A DNA stretch of 64,000 bases from Oegoconia quadripuncta (GCA_949316235.1 OX438751.1:15996801-16060800); one strand, 5' to 3'; counted from the stretch's first letter, positions 26,301 to 37,494 are shown. The notes: generated by a model from the sequence alone, not told the origin. Numbers and translations: made by a program.

Positions 26301-29300
26301 GGTATACTTACGTAAAATGTTTTTAAAACATTCAGCAAATGCTTATCAACTCTTCACCCTTTTATCTGTTGCTCATACAGTTCATCTGATGTAATCTACA
26401 TATGGTCTTGTGCTCACACAATCTCACACATACCAATGTGAGTGTTGTTTATTCACACTAATAAATAAATTCAAAATTAACTCTGTTATCTTTTTACGTC
26501 TAAACCTCTTCCTGAACCGATTGTATTAAAATTGGGTAGAGAGGTAGCCAGAGTAGGTCCCCAGTGCGACATAGGTGACTTGTCTAGGCTTCCCAAGTTC
26601 TTTCACTACTGCGTTAGAGTTATTCTTTTTCTTCAGTTTATATAGAGTTTATGCTATCCAGAAAAACAGGTGTTTATTTTTTGTGGATAGAAATGTTTTC
26701 CTCGGCCATAAGTATTTATATCAGATTAGTGGCCCCTCTAGGGCACTGACTTAGCTTAACGACTGTTTTCAATCAACTAAAAGTCTAACGTGCCCTCTTA
26801 TCAAACGTGGTGGACTCTCGTATCAAAATGACTGAATGAATTCGTTCCGAGTGCTACCCTTACATCTAACAGTATATAATCTGCCGCACATCTGACATGA
26901 TAGCACAATTTGTTAATTTGTTATTTTCTTTATTAAGCAACTTATAATATATATATATATATATATAGGATAGCCATCTTAAAAATTATTTAAAGGTGAA
27001 AACGCGCTCGCCCGGAACCCCCAACTTATTTGGCGAACTAGCTATCTTATCTCTTAACAGCCGGAATACAACAACGCTATCAGCGTTGTTGCTTGGCGGC
27101 AGTCTTATATAAGATGATGGTAGCTGGCCAGGCGGACATTGAATAAAAACTCAAAACCTGACTGCCGTTAAGTACCTGCCCACCTATAAAAAATGAAAAC
27201 AAGCCGATATCACTCAATTGATTTAGGCCGGCGTCGGAGTTTTTTTAAACTTGACCTGTTATATAGTTAAATTGTAGAATACTACTAATTTTCTGGTTCT
27301 TTGGCCATTAGGGTTGTTAATCTTAGGTACAATAAATATTCCTTTTCTATTTTTCTTAACGCAATGCTACCTTATTTTTCAATGAATAAATAAAAGCGCA
27401 GGTAATGAACATTATAGTCCATCTATATAACGCAAATAAATATTAGGGCCTGCTAGTTTTTATACGTATTCTGAATTATAAATTCTGTACTAACTGAGTT
27501 AAAGACTGAGTGGTATAATAAAAAATATGCTTCGAATTTGAGAAATATCTGGTTGAAAAATTAATACCTCACGAAATTAATAGTTGGTATAGTACCTAAG
27601 GGTATGATAGATAATTAATGTGGTACGTAGGATAAGCCTAAATGTTTCTTTTCTGTATTAAAATACCAATGTTTGACATCGGAAACTGCTTTGGTTTCGT
27701 TTTACTGGACGGCGTTGTAACGGATTACAGAAAAACAAAAGAGTAACGAATAAAATGGACCATTTTTGTGTTCCTAGGTTAAGGAATTCCGAAAAAGAAT
27801 TGCATCTTAGCTGCCTTGAGGCGCTAACTTGAAATGAATATTTCTATCTCAAATATTACATACAACTAATTTGAGATTTATTGTACTAATTTCATTTCAA
27901 ATTCAATCTCATTCTGGTTAATCATGTCAGTCACTATCACCCATTATACTGCTACACATAAACAATACATTTAGATGGGATGCACTTATTATCGAAAAAA
28001 ATCACTTCTATCTGCACGTTCATCCATATTTCTCCTTAGGTATACCTAGTTGAAAATCAGTATTTTGCCTTTTAGGCAATATCCTATACCAGTGTATAGT
28101 TCAGTAGCTTATACCCCTTTGGTGCTGCTGCAGCACACACACTTTAACATTAATCTTGTATGTAATATGTTGCCACAATTGTATCGATCTACAATTAGTA
28201 TTGTGCCTATAAGTTGAACTTTTTTGTGCCTGGAGAAATCTATCATATTATAATATCAACCCACGCACACTCCAAAGACCGTTATTGATGAAATTGTATA
28301 AAATTCTTACAGGAACGGGACAAACTGAATCAGCCCCTGTGTAAGACGCGGTCGTCTTCTAGATTTACAATCGTAGATTTTAGGGAGTCTAACTCGATTT
28401 ATGCCGCCGTTATGTTAGTTTTACAATGGTCTCTAGAAGAAACCAGTTAATCCTAGCGACGACGTTTTTCTATTTTTGTCTTATGATAGAGCAAAATGTT
28501 CTAATTCCAAAATAATTTACACGTTAGCAGCCTCCAAACCTGCCGCCCCGGGTATGCCCCTCTTGCCGTTTAGTCAAGTGTACGTCATTGGTTGCTCCTA
28601 TTATTACTGCAGTTACAACAGTCTGCTGTTGACTACACCTACTTAATACTAATCCATCTCAAAAACTGTAAATCGAAATTTGTTACAGGTCCAATGGTCA
28701 AGCAGTAACATTTATAGCACACAAGATGAAGCAGCTGCGGCACTTGTAGCTACTGGGATACCTATTTATGCTTGGAAAGGAGAGACGGAAGAAGAGTACA
28801 TCTGGTGTATTGAACAAACTTTAATATTTTCTGATGGAAAGGTAAATTGTTATCTTTTTATTCCTAGGTATATAAATAATAATGATGTGATATAATAACA
28901 AATACCTTATCTTACATTTTATTATATTTCAGCCATTGAACATGATTTTGGATGATGGTGGTGACTTAACGAATTTGGTGCATAAAACATACCCTCAGTA
29001 TTTAGATGGTATTAAAGGGTTGTCAGAAGAAACAACAACTGGTGTCCACAATTTATACAAAATGTTTCGCGAGGGTCTTCTAAAAATACCTGCTATCAAT
29101 GTAAACGATTCCGTTACAAAGAGTAAATTTGACAACTTGTATGGGTGTAGAGAATCCCTGCTGGACGGGATTAAAAGAGCCACGGATATAATGATTGCAG
29201 GAAAAGTATGTGTTGTGGCAGGTTATGGAGATGTAGGTAAAGGATGTGCTCAAGCTTTCAAAGGCTTTGGAGGGAGAGTTATTGTTACGGAGATTGACCC

Positions 29301-29859
29301 TATAAACGCACTTCAAGCAGCAATGGAAGGTTATCAAGTCACTACCATGGAAGAAGCTGCCGAAATTGGCCAAATATTTGTTACTACTACTGGAAACATT
29401 GATATTATATGCAAGAATCATTTCCTAAGAATGAAAGATGACGCGATTGTGTGCAATATTGGCCACTTTGATTGTGAAGTTGATGTATCGTGGTTGGAAA
29501 ATAATGCAAAAAAAGTTAATATAAAACCACAAGTTGATCGTTATGAACTTGATAATGGAAACCATATAATTGTACTTGCGGCTGGGCGATTAGTTAATTT
29601 GGGCTGTGCCACTGGTCACTCTTCTTTTGTTATGTCTAATTCTTTCACCAATCAAGTATTGGCTCAAATTGAACTTTGGACCAGACATAATGCCTACCCA
29701 GTCGGTGTCCACACTCTGCCTAAGAAGTTAGATGAAGAAGTAGCAGCTCTTCATTTAGAACATCTTGGTGTGAAGCTTACAAAACTAACTACCAAACAGG
29801 CTAAATATATTGGCGTTCCTCTAGAGGGGCCATATAAACCAGATCATTACAGATACTAA
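23315..29859 (+). CDS. Ahcy: Adenosylhomocysteinase (S-adenosyl-L-homocysteine hydrolase), complete
   Basis: NAD-dependent cytosolic enzyme that reversibly splits S-adenosylhomocysteine into adenosine and homocysteine, removing the by-product inhibitor of methyltransferases. Coding exons 23315-23336, 23796-23986, 28689-28841 and 28933-29859 join in frame to 430 residues, the usual length. Landmarks: [20 protein letters not shown] in the N-terminal catalytic domain; [20 protein letters not shown]; the dinucleotide-binding [11 protein letters not shown] with acidic residue at [15 protein letters not shown]; and the conserved C-terminal KPDHYRY that reaches the neighbouring subunit's NAD site. 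It looks like the classical enzyme rather than the longer AHCYL form, because there is no N-terminal extension. Intron 2 is 4.7 kb and full of MITEs. Polyadenylation signals AATAAA lie at about 29881 and 29892. Confidence 0.97.
24121..24325. mobile_element. Palindromic MITE, diverged copy in AHCY intron 2
   Basis: Begins AGGTGGGTATATTAATAAAC and ends GGTTTATTAATACGGGC, with CTTGAGAC / GTCTCAAG words throughout. It is a diverged relative of the GGGCCGTATTAATAAATC family. A further partial copy seems to precede it (about 24015-24095, containing AATTAATAAACCTAACTTGA). Confidence 0.55.
24328..24440. mobile_element. MITE with GTTACTCAAGC termini, copy 2
   Basis: Contains GTTACTCAAGCGTAGATCTG and CGCTTGAGTATAGTTGG, matching copy 1 at 22748, and ends GCGGAGTAACATTCGGTAAT. 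It lies directly against the preceding MITE, so one may have inserted at the other's edge. Confidence 0.5.
24832..24935. repeat. Small inverted repeat with GGCATAGGTAGTTT arms
   Basis: AGAAGATATTGGCATAGGTA is mirrored by TACCTATACCAATAACTTCT around a T-rich loop. The left part (GTAAGTGAAATA ... GGCATAGGTAGTTT) recurs at about 31083-31125 near mRpL15, so it is a dispersed repeat. Confidence 0.45.
25081..25227. mobile_element. Palindromic MITE (GGGACCGTATTAATAAATC), AHCY intron 2
   Basis: 147 bp. The left end GGGACCGTATTAATAAATCG is mirrored by GTTTATTAATACGGGCCT; the arms continue with TTCTTGAGATTGAGATTGCG and its complement. No coding capacity. One of the cleaner copies of the family. Confidence 0.7.
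25228..28688 (+). other. Rest of AHCY intron 2
   Basis: Intronic AT-rich DNA ending at the acceptor TTTGTTACAG (28688). Holds a LINE-tail-like phrase at 25620-25670 (CAGTCGAATTGAGAACCTCC then GAAGTCGGTAAAAAA), a TA microsatellite at 26944-26967, and a short GC-rich stretch at 27000-27130 with the inverted words CAACAACGCT / AGCGTTGTTG. The open frames at 25244-25519 and 25574-25780 look like chance. Confidence 0.45.
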
Positions 29860-30177
29860 AGTTATTGTGACATGTTGGTGAATAAAAAACTAATAAAAAC
29901 ACTGATAATTGATAATTTTGTTTCCAGTCCGCATGTTAAGAACAGATGATATTATTTCTAATTATATTTTGTTTACCTATAATTTTTACTACACAATCAA
30001 AATGTAATCAATAAATAAATAAAAACTAAGGAAGTTATAATAAAACAGAATTGGATACTACTGATATGTCTTCATTTTATTTGCTATATGTTAGTAACAT
30101 ATAGCACAAAGCATTAACCGAGTCCAAACCTACCTATCGATACGCGCATCGAGACGCGCGGTGATGGGTGAGATCTA

Positions 30178-30321
30178 GGGCCGTATTAATAAATCGATCT
30201 TGAGATTGCGTCTCAGTCTTAATACTATTATATTTTGTATACTGTTCACAGTTTTGTCCTGTTATCAGGTTTTCAAGATAAGGTCATCTCAATCTCGAGA
30301 ACGGTTTATTAATACGGGCCC
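30178..30321. mobile_element. Palindromic MITE (GGGCCGTATTAATAAATC), downstream of AHCY
   Basis: 144 bp from GGGCCGTATTAATAAATCG to GGTTTATTAATACGGGCCC. Flanking CTA on both sides (CTA-GGGCC ... GGGCC-CTA) may be a 3-bp target duplication. The internal sequence differs from the other copies more than the ends do. Confidence 0.7.
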
Positions 30322-31685
30322 TAGATACAACACATTACCTACCACAGATTAGTTAATAGTTTTACTACGTAACCATTTATGTCCACTTGCACACGTGGTT
30401 GATGAGTTCAATAGATACGAATGTCTTTCACCCCAGACATCATAGATATTATACCTATTAGAATTTATAAATTCTAATTATCTATAGCAAAGTATTTGGA
30501 GCGCGCGGCCCCGAGTAAGTAGAACATCTTCCCGATAAATAGACGACACAAGTGGGAAGAGGCGGTGCGGTGGGAACAGAGGACGCTTCCCGGCGATCAC
30601 TTTCGTGAGTGCCGGGCGAGCATTGGGGGTTAGCTCACAATTTTTTACAAAATTCTCCCAAATTTTTGTGAAAATTGGAGAGAAGATCACTAAATCCACA
30701 TGAATTAGTCTCTGTATTTAGGATAGTATAATGAGCGCTTCACTGTCTTATCTACCTATGCCTCAGACGAACAAAACCTTGTTAGTCCGAGGTCTATGCA
30801 CAGTGTCGCTTCTATATGTAGTAATAGTTAGTATTCTTTGCCTTGAGTTTCTTGCTCGTTCTTCTCTGGGGACTGTATTGACGAATTCATATATTATTTG
30901 AATAACTTGTGTATTTTTGTTTGATTTGTTGGTAATAGTTCTGTGATCGTGATGGATTACCACCCTTAAAACCCCCAACCAACACGCCCCCTCATAGAAT
31001 AATGAAGAGAAACTAGGTGAAATATTTGTGAAAATATACTGGATGAGTTTTTTTAACATAAGGAAAAAATAGGGGCATATAAGGTAAGTGAAATAAAAGG
31101 CATGGGCATAGGTAGTTTAATTATTTTTTTTCTATGGCAAGCATAGATATACACTCCGGCCAAAGAGTATAGTACTCCGGCTGGCATACGAGCGGACACT
31201 GGGGTGCTCTGGGCGGCCGCCCCGCGGCGCTCTCTAGTGTCTACATGTATCAGGAGTAATAATATTCCTTGGTCCATCCTCATCACAACAATGATCTACA
31301 TGCTATGAATAGATCAGCCTTGCAGGCGATGATTTCCAAAAGTGCACCTATAAGTAGGTACCTCTGTTTCTAGTCTTCCCCAAACTGAGTGGCGCAGACG
31401 CGGTGTGGTGAACGACACTTCACCTTAAATGCCGCCGCCCTCAATGTGACGTCGCCAATATACACCTCAAACATAATGCAACGTCGCACGTCGCCCTCTG
31501 TTTGGCAAAGGCTTTAGGGTTGACCAACTCTAAACAAAAGAAATTAAAAGCTTCCGCCCCGTTCGCCCGCTCGCCACTCTCTGTTTGGCAAAGGCTTTAG
31601 GGTAGGTCAAAACTGTAAAAATGTAAAACACAAAATGTAAATTTATAATATATTTTGTAACAACAAGCTTTTAAAATACTGCAAT
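30322..31685. other. Intergenic, AHCY to mRpL15
   Basis: No convincing gene. Includes a 24-bp direct repeat, CTCTGTTTGGCAAAGGCTTT with GGGT after it, at about 31497-31520 and 31579-31602, and a GC-rich patch at 31195-31235. The minus-strand frames at 30478-30699 and 30763-31059 have no recognisable domain. Confidence 0.45.
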
Positions 31686-33108
31686 CTATGAAGCATAAAA
31701 TCGCACTAGCTCATTATCTTTAGGTTTCAAGATACATTCATCTTTTAAATTCACCACCCATCCGGGTTCTAAGCCATAGAATATCTGTCTGGGATCTTTT
31801 CTTTCAATGAGCATTTTATAATCTGAATCATTTTCCATGTTTGGCAACTGATAGCCATATTTCTGAGCTAACCTCAATCTTTCTTGTGATACTTTCTCTG
31901 GATCAGCTAAATATCCTCTCATTTCAGCACTTGAGTAATATTCAATAACATCTGGTGGAGGTATCATTCTTCTGGGTATAGCTTGGCCAGATTCAAAAAA
32001 TTTCTTTGGATTCTTCAATAAAAATAGGCTATGTGGATCATAGTATGCTGTAGTGATAACTCCACCATTCTTCTCAATGGCAGCAATCACCTGTTCACTG
32101 GCCCATTGCACTTCAATATTTATTTTTGCAGCAAAGGCATCCGCCCCTTCATCAGTTAAATTAATACCAAAGTGCTTTTGATCAGGAGCAATGTCATATA
32201 GGCCCGATTTTATTATGCTTGCTATATCAATTGGTTTTGTGACATCCAAACGATCTTTGTCTATTATGGTCTGTAGTTCAAACAAAGATAAAGGAGGATA
32301 CTGTCTTCTATGGCTGAAATGGAGAATGATAAAGATAAATTAATCATGCATATAAAAATAATCTGTGATATGTTTTAGGGATGCAAAGATTTTAATGAAA
32401 TTTCTACAAGCCAAATTGCTAATTTACAACTGGATCATATTTTATATCATCTATGGCCAAATGGCTTCATTTGAATTCGCTGCGCAAAAAATCTTAAATT
32501 CCAGTTAGGCAATTTAGTAACTTTGGATCTAGGTGTTCTAGGTTTTTAATTTAATTTGGATAGGTTACAGCTGTACTGAAAAAGAACTAAAAGAGAATCT
32601 ATCTGTGACCTCTTACCAATAAGGTGTAGGCATTACAAACTCAGATTAAATATATTAGTAATGGCAAGAACAGTGTTTGATAACATTAGATTACGAGATT
32701 TCAATCTTGAATTGATTTTTATTGGTACTTGGTTTGTTAAAATTTCTGTTACCCTGTGTAAGCTGATATTACTTACTGGTGGCCTTTGTAATAGTGTTCC
32801 TGTGGAATACGCAGATAAAAGGGATTATTTCCAGTTTCATAACCAAGTCTCATGAAATTTTGCCGTTGTCCGGAACCCTTGTTACCAGCGCCGTGTTTAT
32901 CTCCTCCATGTTGGGCTCGACCTCGTTTAGCCTGAAAATTTTAAATTATTAAAAATAAAAAAAGAAATAGGGGTATAATTAATTTGGCATATTCAAAATA
33001 ACCTACACATCTCTTAGAACCAGGGTTATCACGAATATTAGCAAGGGATATTCGAGGCAACGATCTTAACATATTTAACGATTTTTCAATTATCTGACGA
33101 GATCCCAT
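31686..33108 (-). CDS. mRpL15: Mitochondrial ribosomal protein L15 (uL15m), complete, 3 exons
   Basis: Large-subunit protein of the mitochondrial ribosome. Minus-strand exons 33108-33007, 32931-32777 and 32313-31686 join in phase to 294 residues. Exon 1 starts MGSRQIIEKSLNMLRSLPRI, a basic, amphipathic start fitting a mitochondrial targeting signal, and ends NIRDNPGSKRC. Exon 2 reads AKRGRAQHGGDKHGAGNKGS then GQRQNFMRLGYETGNNPFYL, the conserved L15 Gly/Lys-rich core. Exon 3 has YPPLSLFELQTIID, GVITTAYYDPHSL, IPRRMIPP and, near the end, RKDPRQIFYGLEPGWVVNLK. Splice sites: GTAGGT and GTAAGT donors, TTTTCAG and CCATTTCAG acceptors. It is transcribed away from COG6, but repeats fill the space between them. 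Confidence 0.95.
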
Positions 33109-33352
33109 TCTTAGTGTACAAGTGATTATATCCTCTGTGCAAGTGACCTGTCTGGGTAAAATGCAATTATCCGTAACGCAAGTGATCTAACTACAAAACC
33201 GCACTAAAAGTCTTATCTAAACCAGGGGCAGGAAACAGAATGCGGGGGAAACTGGAAAGTGGTGAAATTTTCGAAATCGCGGTGATTAATGTGGTTGATA
33301 GTTATATCATGACAAAATTCTGAATAATTTGAACTAGGTTAGTATACATATC

Positions 33353-33748
33353 TTTTTTTTTTTTCGTTTCATTCTCTCCTCTAGGAGAAGGCAAAGGGAT
33401 CTAGCCCATAACAGCCATGTCTTATTTCTCTTATTTCTTCAGTTTGTAAGTCAGTCTCAGTCAAAACAAGTAATTCGTCGTATACTTGGCGTATACAGAG
33501 TCTAGTCACGGTCAAGTCATTCTTCAGTAAAGTGGCAGAATGCTTTACAAAAGATTTTGGCGGCTTCTTGTGGGAACCCGAAAGCTCCGTTACGCACTTT
33601 AATTTACACTTCCCTTCACTTGTACACCATCACTAACGTTTGCTGCACAATATTCTGCCATTATTAAGCTTCAAAAGTTAGAATGCACAAATTATAAGAA
33701 TTATAAAGAAAAATGCTACTTCACTCGCCGAGTTCCCGCCAAAAAGCC
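33353..33748 (-). mobile_element. A-tailed retroposon copy (minus)
   Basis: On the minus strand it begins GGCTTTTTGGCGGGAACTCG, runs about 395 bp and ends CTCCTAGAGGAGAGAATGAA followed by ACG and an A run. It is close to identical to the copies at 34083-34461 and 59630-60025. The 3' A-rich tail suggests a retroposed non-coding unit (SINE-like), although no pol III box was identified. Confidence 0.65.
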
Positions 33749-34082
33749 GTTAGTGTTAGTATACATAGTTTTCAACAACCTATATGCATGACAGTGATAG
33801 AATGAATTTTCGTTTTAATTCAGTGCTGTGCGTAAAGGCTAAGGGATCAATTCGATACAGCCATTTCTGATTATCACTGACTTTCCCATACAACATTCTA
33901 GTACTAGTGTATAGACTTTTGATACGCCATGACTTGTAACTGTTCTCTATTGTTTCCAGAATCCCTTTCTTGAAACTGACAAGAGAAATTACACATGGCT
34001 GTATAAGCTTAACTCCCTTTGCTTTCTCCAAGAGGAGTGGAATAAAAATAAAGATTACACCTCCATTATTTTTGTATTCTTG

Positions 34083-34461
34083 GGGCTTTTTGGCGGGAAC
34101 TCGGCGAGTGAAATAGCATTTTTCTTTATAATTCTTATAATTTGTGCATTCTGACCTTTGAAGCTTAATAATGGCAGAATATTGTGCAGCAAACGTTAGT
34201 GATGGTGTACAAGTGAAGGGAAATGTAAATTAAAGTGCGTAACGGAGCTTTCGGGTTCCCACAAGAAGCCGCCAAAATCTTTTGTAAAGCATTCTGCCAC
34301 TTTACTGAAGAATGACTTGACCGTGACTAGACTCTGTATACGCCAAGTATACGACGAATTACTTGTTTTGACTGAGACTGACTTACAAACTGAAGAAATA
34401 AGATAAATAAGACATGGCTGTTATGGGCTAGATCCCTTTGCCTTCTCCTAGAGGAGAAAAT
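34083..34461 (+). mobile_element. A-tailed retroposon copy (plus)
   Basis: Same unit as 33353-33748 in the opposite orientation, beginning GGGCTTTTTGGCGGGAACTC and ending at TCTCCTAGAGGAGAAAATAA. With its neighbour it makes a 330-bp-spaced inverted pair between mRpL15 and COG6. The spacer (33749-34082) contains older fragments of a related tail (GGCTGTATAAGCTTAACTCC at about 33992). Confidence 0.65.
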
Positions 34462-34605
34462 AAAACTTTGTATTCTTGGTGTGTGATTCACGAATTTATT
34501 TATTTATTGTCTAAGGACCTGTGATGTGATTGTATCCCAAAAAATCTACTCCACGGGTTAAGTAGACAGAAAAAAAGGATTTTCCACTCAATAAATGAGC
34601 CAATA

Positions 34606-36465
34606 ATGGATTCAATTTACAATAATCCCATTCGGCAAAAAATAAACAAAATTTTTGATAGTCATATAGTGACCGATAACAGCGAGGCTTTAAACACTGT
34701 TTCTGGACTATGTTCCTCGAATTCAGCTTATACAAGAAGAATCTTACTAAATGAAATTGAAAAAAGAGACATGTTGGTAAACAAAGCTGTGCTAATAGAA
34801 TACAATAAAGTTAAAGATAAACTACAGATATTATTGCAATCGTTGTCTACCATGGATTCAGCAGTTAGAGATATGTCAAACAGATTACACGAATCTAAAA
34901 CCAAGACTCATCATTTGATTACACAGACAACAAAACTGAAAGACGAAAGAAAGAAAACTGAGAAGAAACTTGTTTGGGTGGCTGCATTTGTACGAAGTTT
35001 TCAAATTTCACCCGAGCAAAGTGAATACCTTTACAATGTCTCAATTAAAACACCTCTAACTATTGAATTCTTTGGAACATTATCCCAAATTGAAAAACAT
35101 TATGATAGTTGTAAAACTCTTGTAAAATGTTGGTATCAAACACCGGCCTTCGATATTATGGAGATGATAGGACTTCAGCAGGAGGTAGCTATAGAGAAGC
35201 TTTACCACTGGACAATTGGAGCATGTGTCAGCATTGAATCCCCGAACAATGCACTCGTACCTAAAGGTTTGGCCAAGTTTCAAAACAGACAAGTATTGTT
35301 TTCTAACATTATTGATGAATATTGTTCAGCTCGAAAAGCAACTATTGTTCAGTTATTTATTGATGCCCTAACTAAAGGTACTGATAACTACAAACCCATT
35401 GAATTTCATGCTAATGATGCTAAGCGCTACATTGGTGATATTTTAGCTTGGGTTTATCAAATGATACCCATTGAAAAAGAAAATCTTTGTACACTGTACA
35501 AATATTGTAACATGCCAGATAAAAGTTTACAAATAAAGGATGCATTGACATGCATTATGGAAGCTCTCTGCCCACTACTTAAAGTGAGGGCTGAACTTAC
35601 ATTGACTACTGACAAAGATCCACTTGTCTTATGGTCTATAACAAATTTAATAACTTATTACAAAGACACTATACAGGCTAATATACCAAAAGGACATTTA
35701 ATAGATACCTTTGAAGAATTATTGAAGAAAAGTGAGCAAGTTTTTCTCATAACATTGGATGGCAAAATGCAAAAAGAATTAAGTCATGGTGTTAAAGCTC
35801 CTCCTTTAGACTTGAACCCTTCAATTGTTGTGACAGATTTGGTCTGTTTTTTGCGAGATCTATTGGCTGTTATGAATGCCTCCAATAATATAAAGGATGC
35901 CGAAAAGAAAATCATTGTGCAACATATTTTAGATCCTTTATTACATGCCCTTAATGAAACTGCATGTCATCTTAGTTCAACTGATATGTCTGTGTACATG
36001 CTAAACTGTATTTATCATATACAATGCACTTTATCATTATACTCTATTATGGATGAATACAATGAACGCCTACAAGCACAGTCTGAGGCACAAATTGATA
36101 CCCTGACCTCTGAACAAGCCAGTTACCTTGTTGCAAATTTGAACTTGGGACCAATTTACACTATATTACAAGAAAAAATAAGTGGCCCTCTTTCTGCAAT
36201 ACCTGGTATGGACACATCATCTTTAAAAACATTTTTAAACAAATTTGACATGTTTTTAGTGTCACCAGATGTATATATTTTGCCACAACTTAATTTACTT
36301 TTGAGTCACAGTCACAAATCGTTAGTTAAAAAGAGAGCATTTGAAGTAATATTAGCAATTCATGCCCAACTGTATAATGCTGTTCATGATTCTGCCAATG
36401 GCTATGTTGATCCACAACTTATTGTAAAAAGGTCACCTGAAGAGGTCAATAAACTTCTTACATAA
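34606..36465 (+). CDS. COG6: Conserved oligomeric Golgi complex subunit 6, intronless
   Basis: Lobe-B subunit of the COG tethering complex, which captures retrograde vesicles at the Golgi and keeps glycosylation enzymes in place. Single exon of 619 residues, slightly shorter than the human protein. It has an N-terminal NPIRQKINKIFDSHI, then a predicted coiled-coil region (about residues 45-125: SAVRDMSNRLHESKTKTHHL, TTKLKDERKKTEKK) and the family block MEMIGLQQEVAIEKLYHWTI followed by EYCSARKATIVQLFIDALTK. The latter two match COG6 closely from family knowledge. The ATG at 34606 gives the expected start with no upstream extension. A possible polyadenylation signal lies at about 36560. Lack of introns is notable beside multi-exon neighbours but has no retrogene marks. 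Confidence 0.93.
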   Translation: MDSIYNNPIRQKINKIFDSHIVTDNSEALNTVSGLCSSNSAYTRRILLNEIEKRDMLVNKAVLIEYNKVKDKLQILLQSLSTMDSAVRDMSNRLHESKTKTHHLITQTTKLKDERKKTEKKLVWVAAFVRSFQISPEQSEYLYNVSIKTPLTIEFFGTLSQIEKHYDSCKTLVKCWYQTPAFDIMEMIGLQQEVAIEKLYHWTIGACVSIESPNNALVPKGLAKFQNRQVLFSNIIDEYCSARKATIVQLFIDALTKGTDNYKPIEFHANDAKRYIGDILAWVYQMIPIEKENLCTLYKYCNMPDKSLQIKDALTCIMEALCPLLKVRAELTLTTDKDPLVLWSITNLITYYKDTIQANIPKGHLIDTFEELLKKSEQVFLITLDGKMQKELSHGVKAPPLDLNPSIVVTDLVCFLRDLLAVMNASNNIKDAEKKIIVQHILDPLLHALNETACHLSSTDMSVYMLNCIYHIQCTLSLYSIMDEYNERLQAQSEAQIDTLTSEQASYLVANLNLGPIYTILQEKISGPLSAIPGMDTSSLKTFLNKFDMFLVSPDVYILPQLNLLLSHSHKSLVKKRAFEVILAIHAQLYNAVHDSANGYVDPQLIVKRSPEEVNKLLT

Positions 36466-36943
36466 GGACTAAAGCCTAATTTGCAGTAGGGCACATAATT
36501 TGAGATACAAATGTGCACTAGATGTTTATCTGCTTTTTCTGTAATCTGTCTTTATTTAAAAATAAAAACTTCTCAAAAAAAATAATATTAATGAAATTTT
36601 TGGATAATTTATTTATTCCATTGACTTACACCTTTATATAATAAATCTGTGTAACGGACAAACAGTGCCTTATGATATGATTTTATGCCATAGATAGGTT
36701 GTGTGAACCAATTTCTTTCACGGTTATCTTAGAACTTAAACGATTATGTTTGTAAGTACTTATGTTAGTTACTATACTCTTTGGTGCATGCTTTCACAAT
36801 GGACGCAATGACAATTCACGAACAATCACGGCGGGCGCCACAAGTAGAGATAACAGATGGCGCCATCGTTTCGAAGATTTCCTAAAAGTCTCTATCTCCG
36901 TATATAAAAAGTACTCTGTGGCGGCGTGTGAGTGAATGAGTTA
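36466..36943. other. COG6 3' flank, no gene seen
   Basis: AT-rich 3' UTR and intergenic DNA up to the Harbinger-like element. Nothing recognisable. Confidence 0.4.
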
Positions 36944-37295
36944 AGGTCTTGGCATACGTGACGTGTTTATTCTCGTGCCGGACGGAACGGGACGATTTTC
37001 TGACATCGTTGCATTTAAAAACATAGCAATAAAATACACGTGGCGAGAAACACGGGCGGAACGGGACGGCAATAGAAAAAACATCGTTACGGCATCTTCT
37101 TCATCTAATACTACGGCAACCATTGCTAGTTCTTCAAAAGTAAAATCGAACATTTTGAGCTGAAATATGGTTGCAGCACTAGCACGACTATCGTTGAACA
37201 CCGTCGTATGTTTTAAAACCACTTTCACGTTAGGAACTATACCTGTCCCGTCTCCGTTCCGTCCGAGAAATTACCCGTCACGTATGCTAAGACCT
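36944..37295 (-). mobile_element. PIF/Harbinger-like deletion derivative with transposase N-terminus
   Basis: 352 bp. The left end AGGTCTTGGCATACGTGACG is mirrored at the right end (CGTCACGTATGCTAAGACCT) with one mismatch. TTA flanks both sides, the 3-bp target duplication typical of PIF/Harbinger. On the minus strand a frame starting at about 37153 reads MFDFTFEELAMVAVVLDEED, which resembles the N-terminus of insect Harbinger transposases before the sequence runs into the opposite terminal region. So this is probably a solo-exon MITE derived from an autonomous element by internal deletion. Superfamily assignment is inference from TSD, TIR and this short peptide. Confidence 0.6.
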
Positions 37296-37380
37296 TTAAT
37301 TGAGTATCTATATGTAATTTTGCAAAGAAGAGGAACAATAGTATATTATGCAACTAGTGAATAAAGGACGGATTTAAAGC

Positions 37381-37494
37381 GAGGGCCGTAGATGAGTCAC
37401 GAGCAAGTGAAGGATTCTAACGATTGAATCACGAGCGCTGCGCTCGTGATTCAACTGTTAGAATCCTGAGCGACGCGAGTGATTCATGGCCCTC
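37381..37494. repeat. Compact foldback repeat
   Basis: GAGGGCCGTAGATGAGTCAC at the left is mirrored by GTGATTCATGGCCCTC at the right. The centre GAATCACGAGCGC / GCGCTCGTGATTC is a perfect palindrome, with GATTCTAAC / GTTAGAATC between. The 114 bp can fold into one long hairpin. Confidence 0.7.

Noticed and set aside
26944..26967. TA dinucleotide run
   Set aside because: Ordinary microsatellite in an intron.
32661..32855. 64-codon plus-strand frame
   Set aside because: Antisense to mRpL15 exon 2 and its intron.
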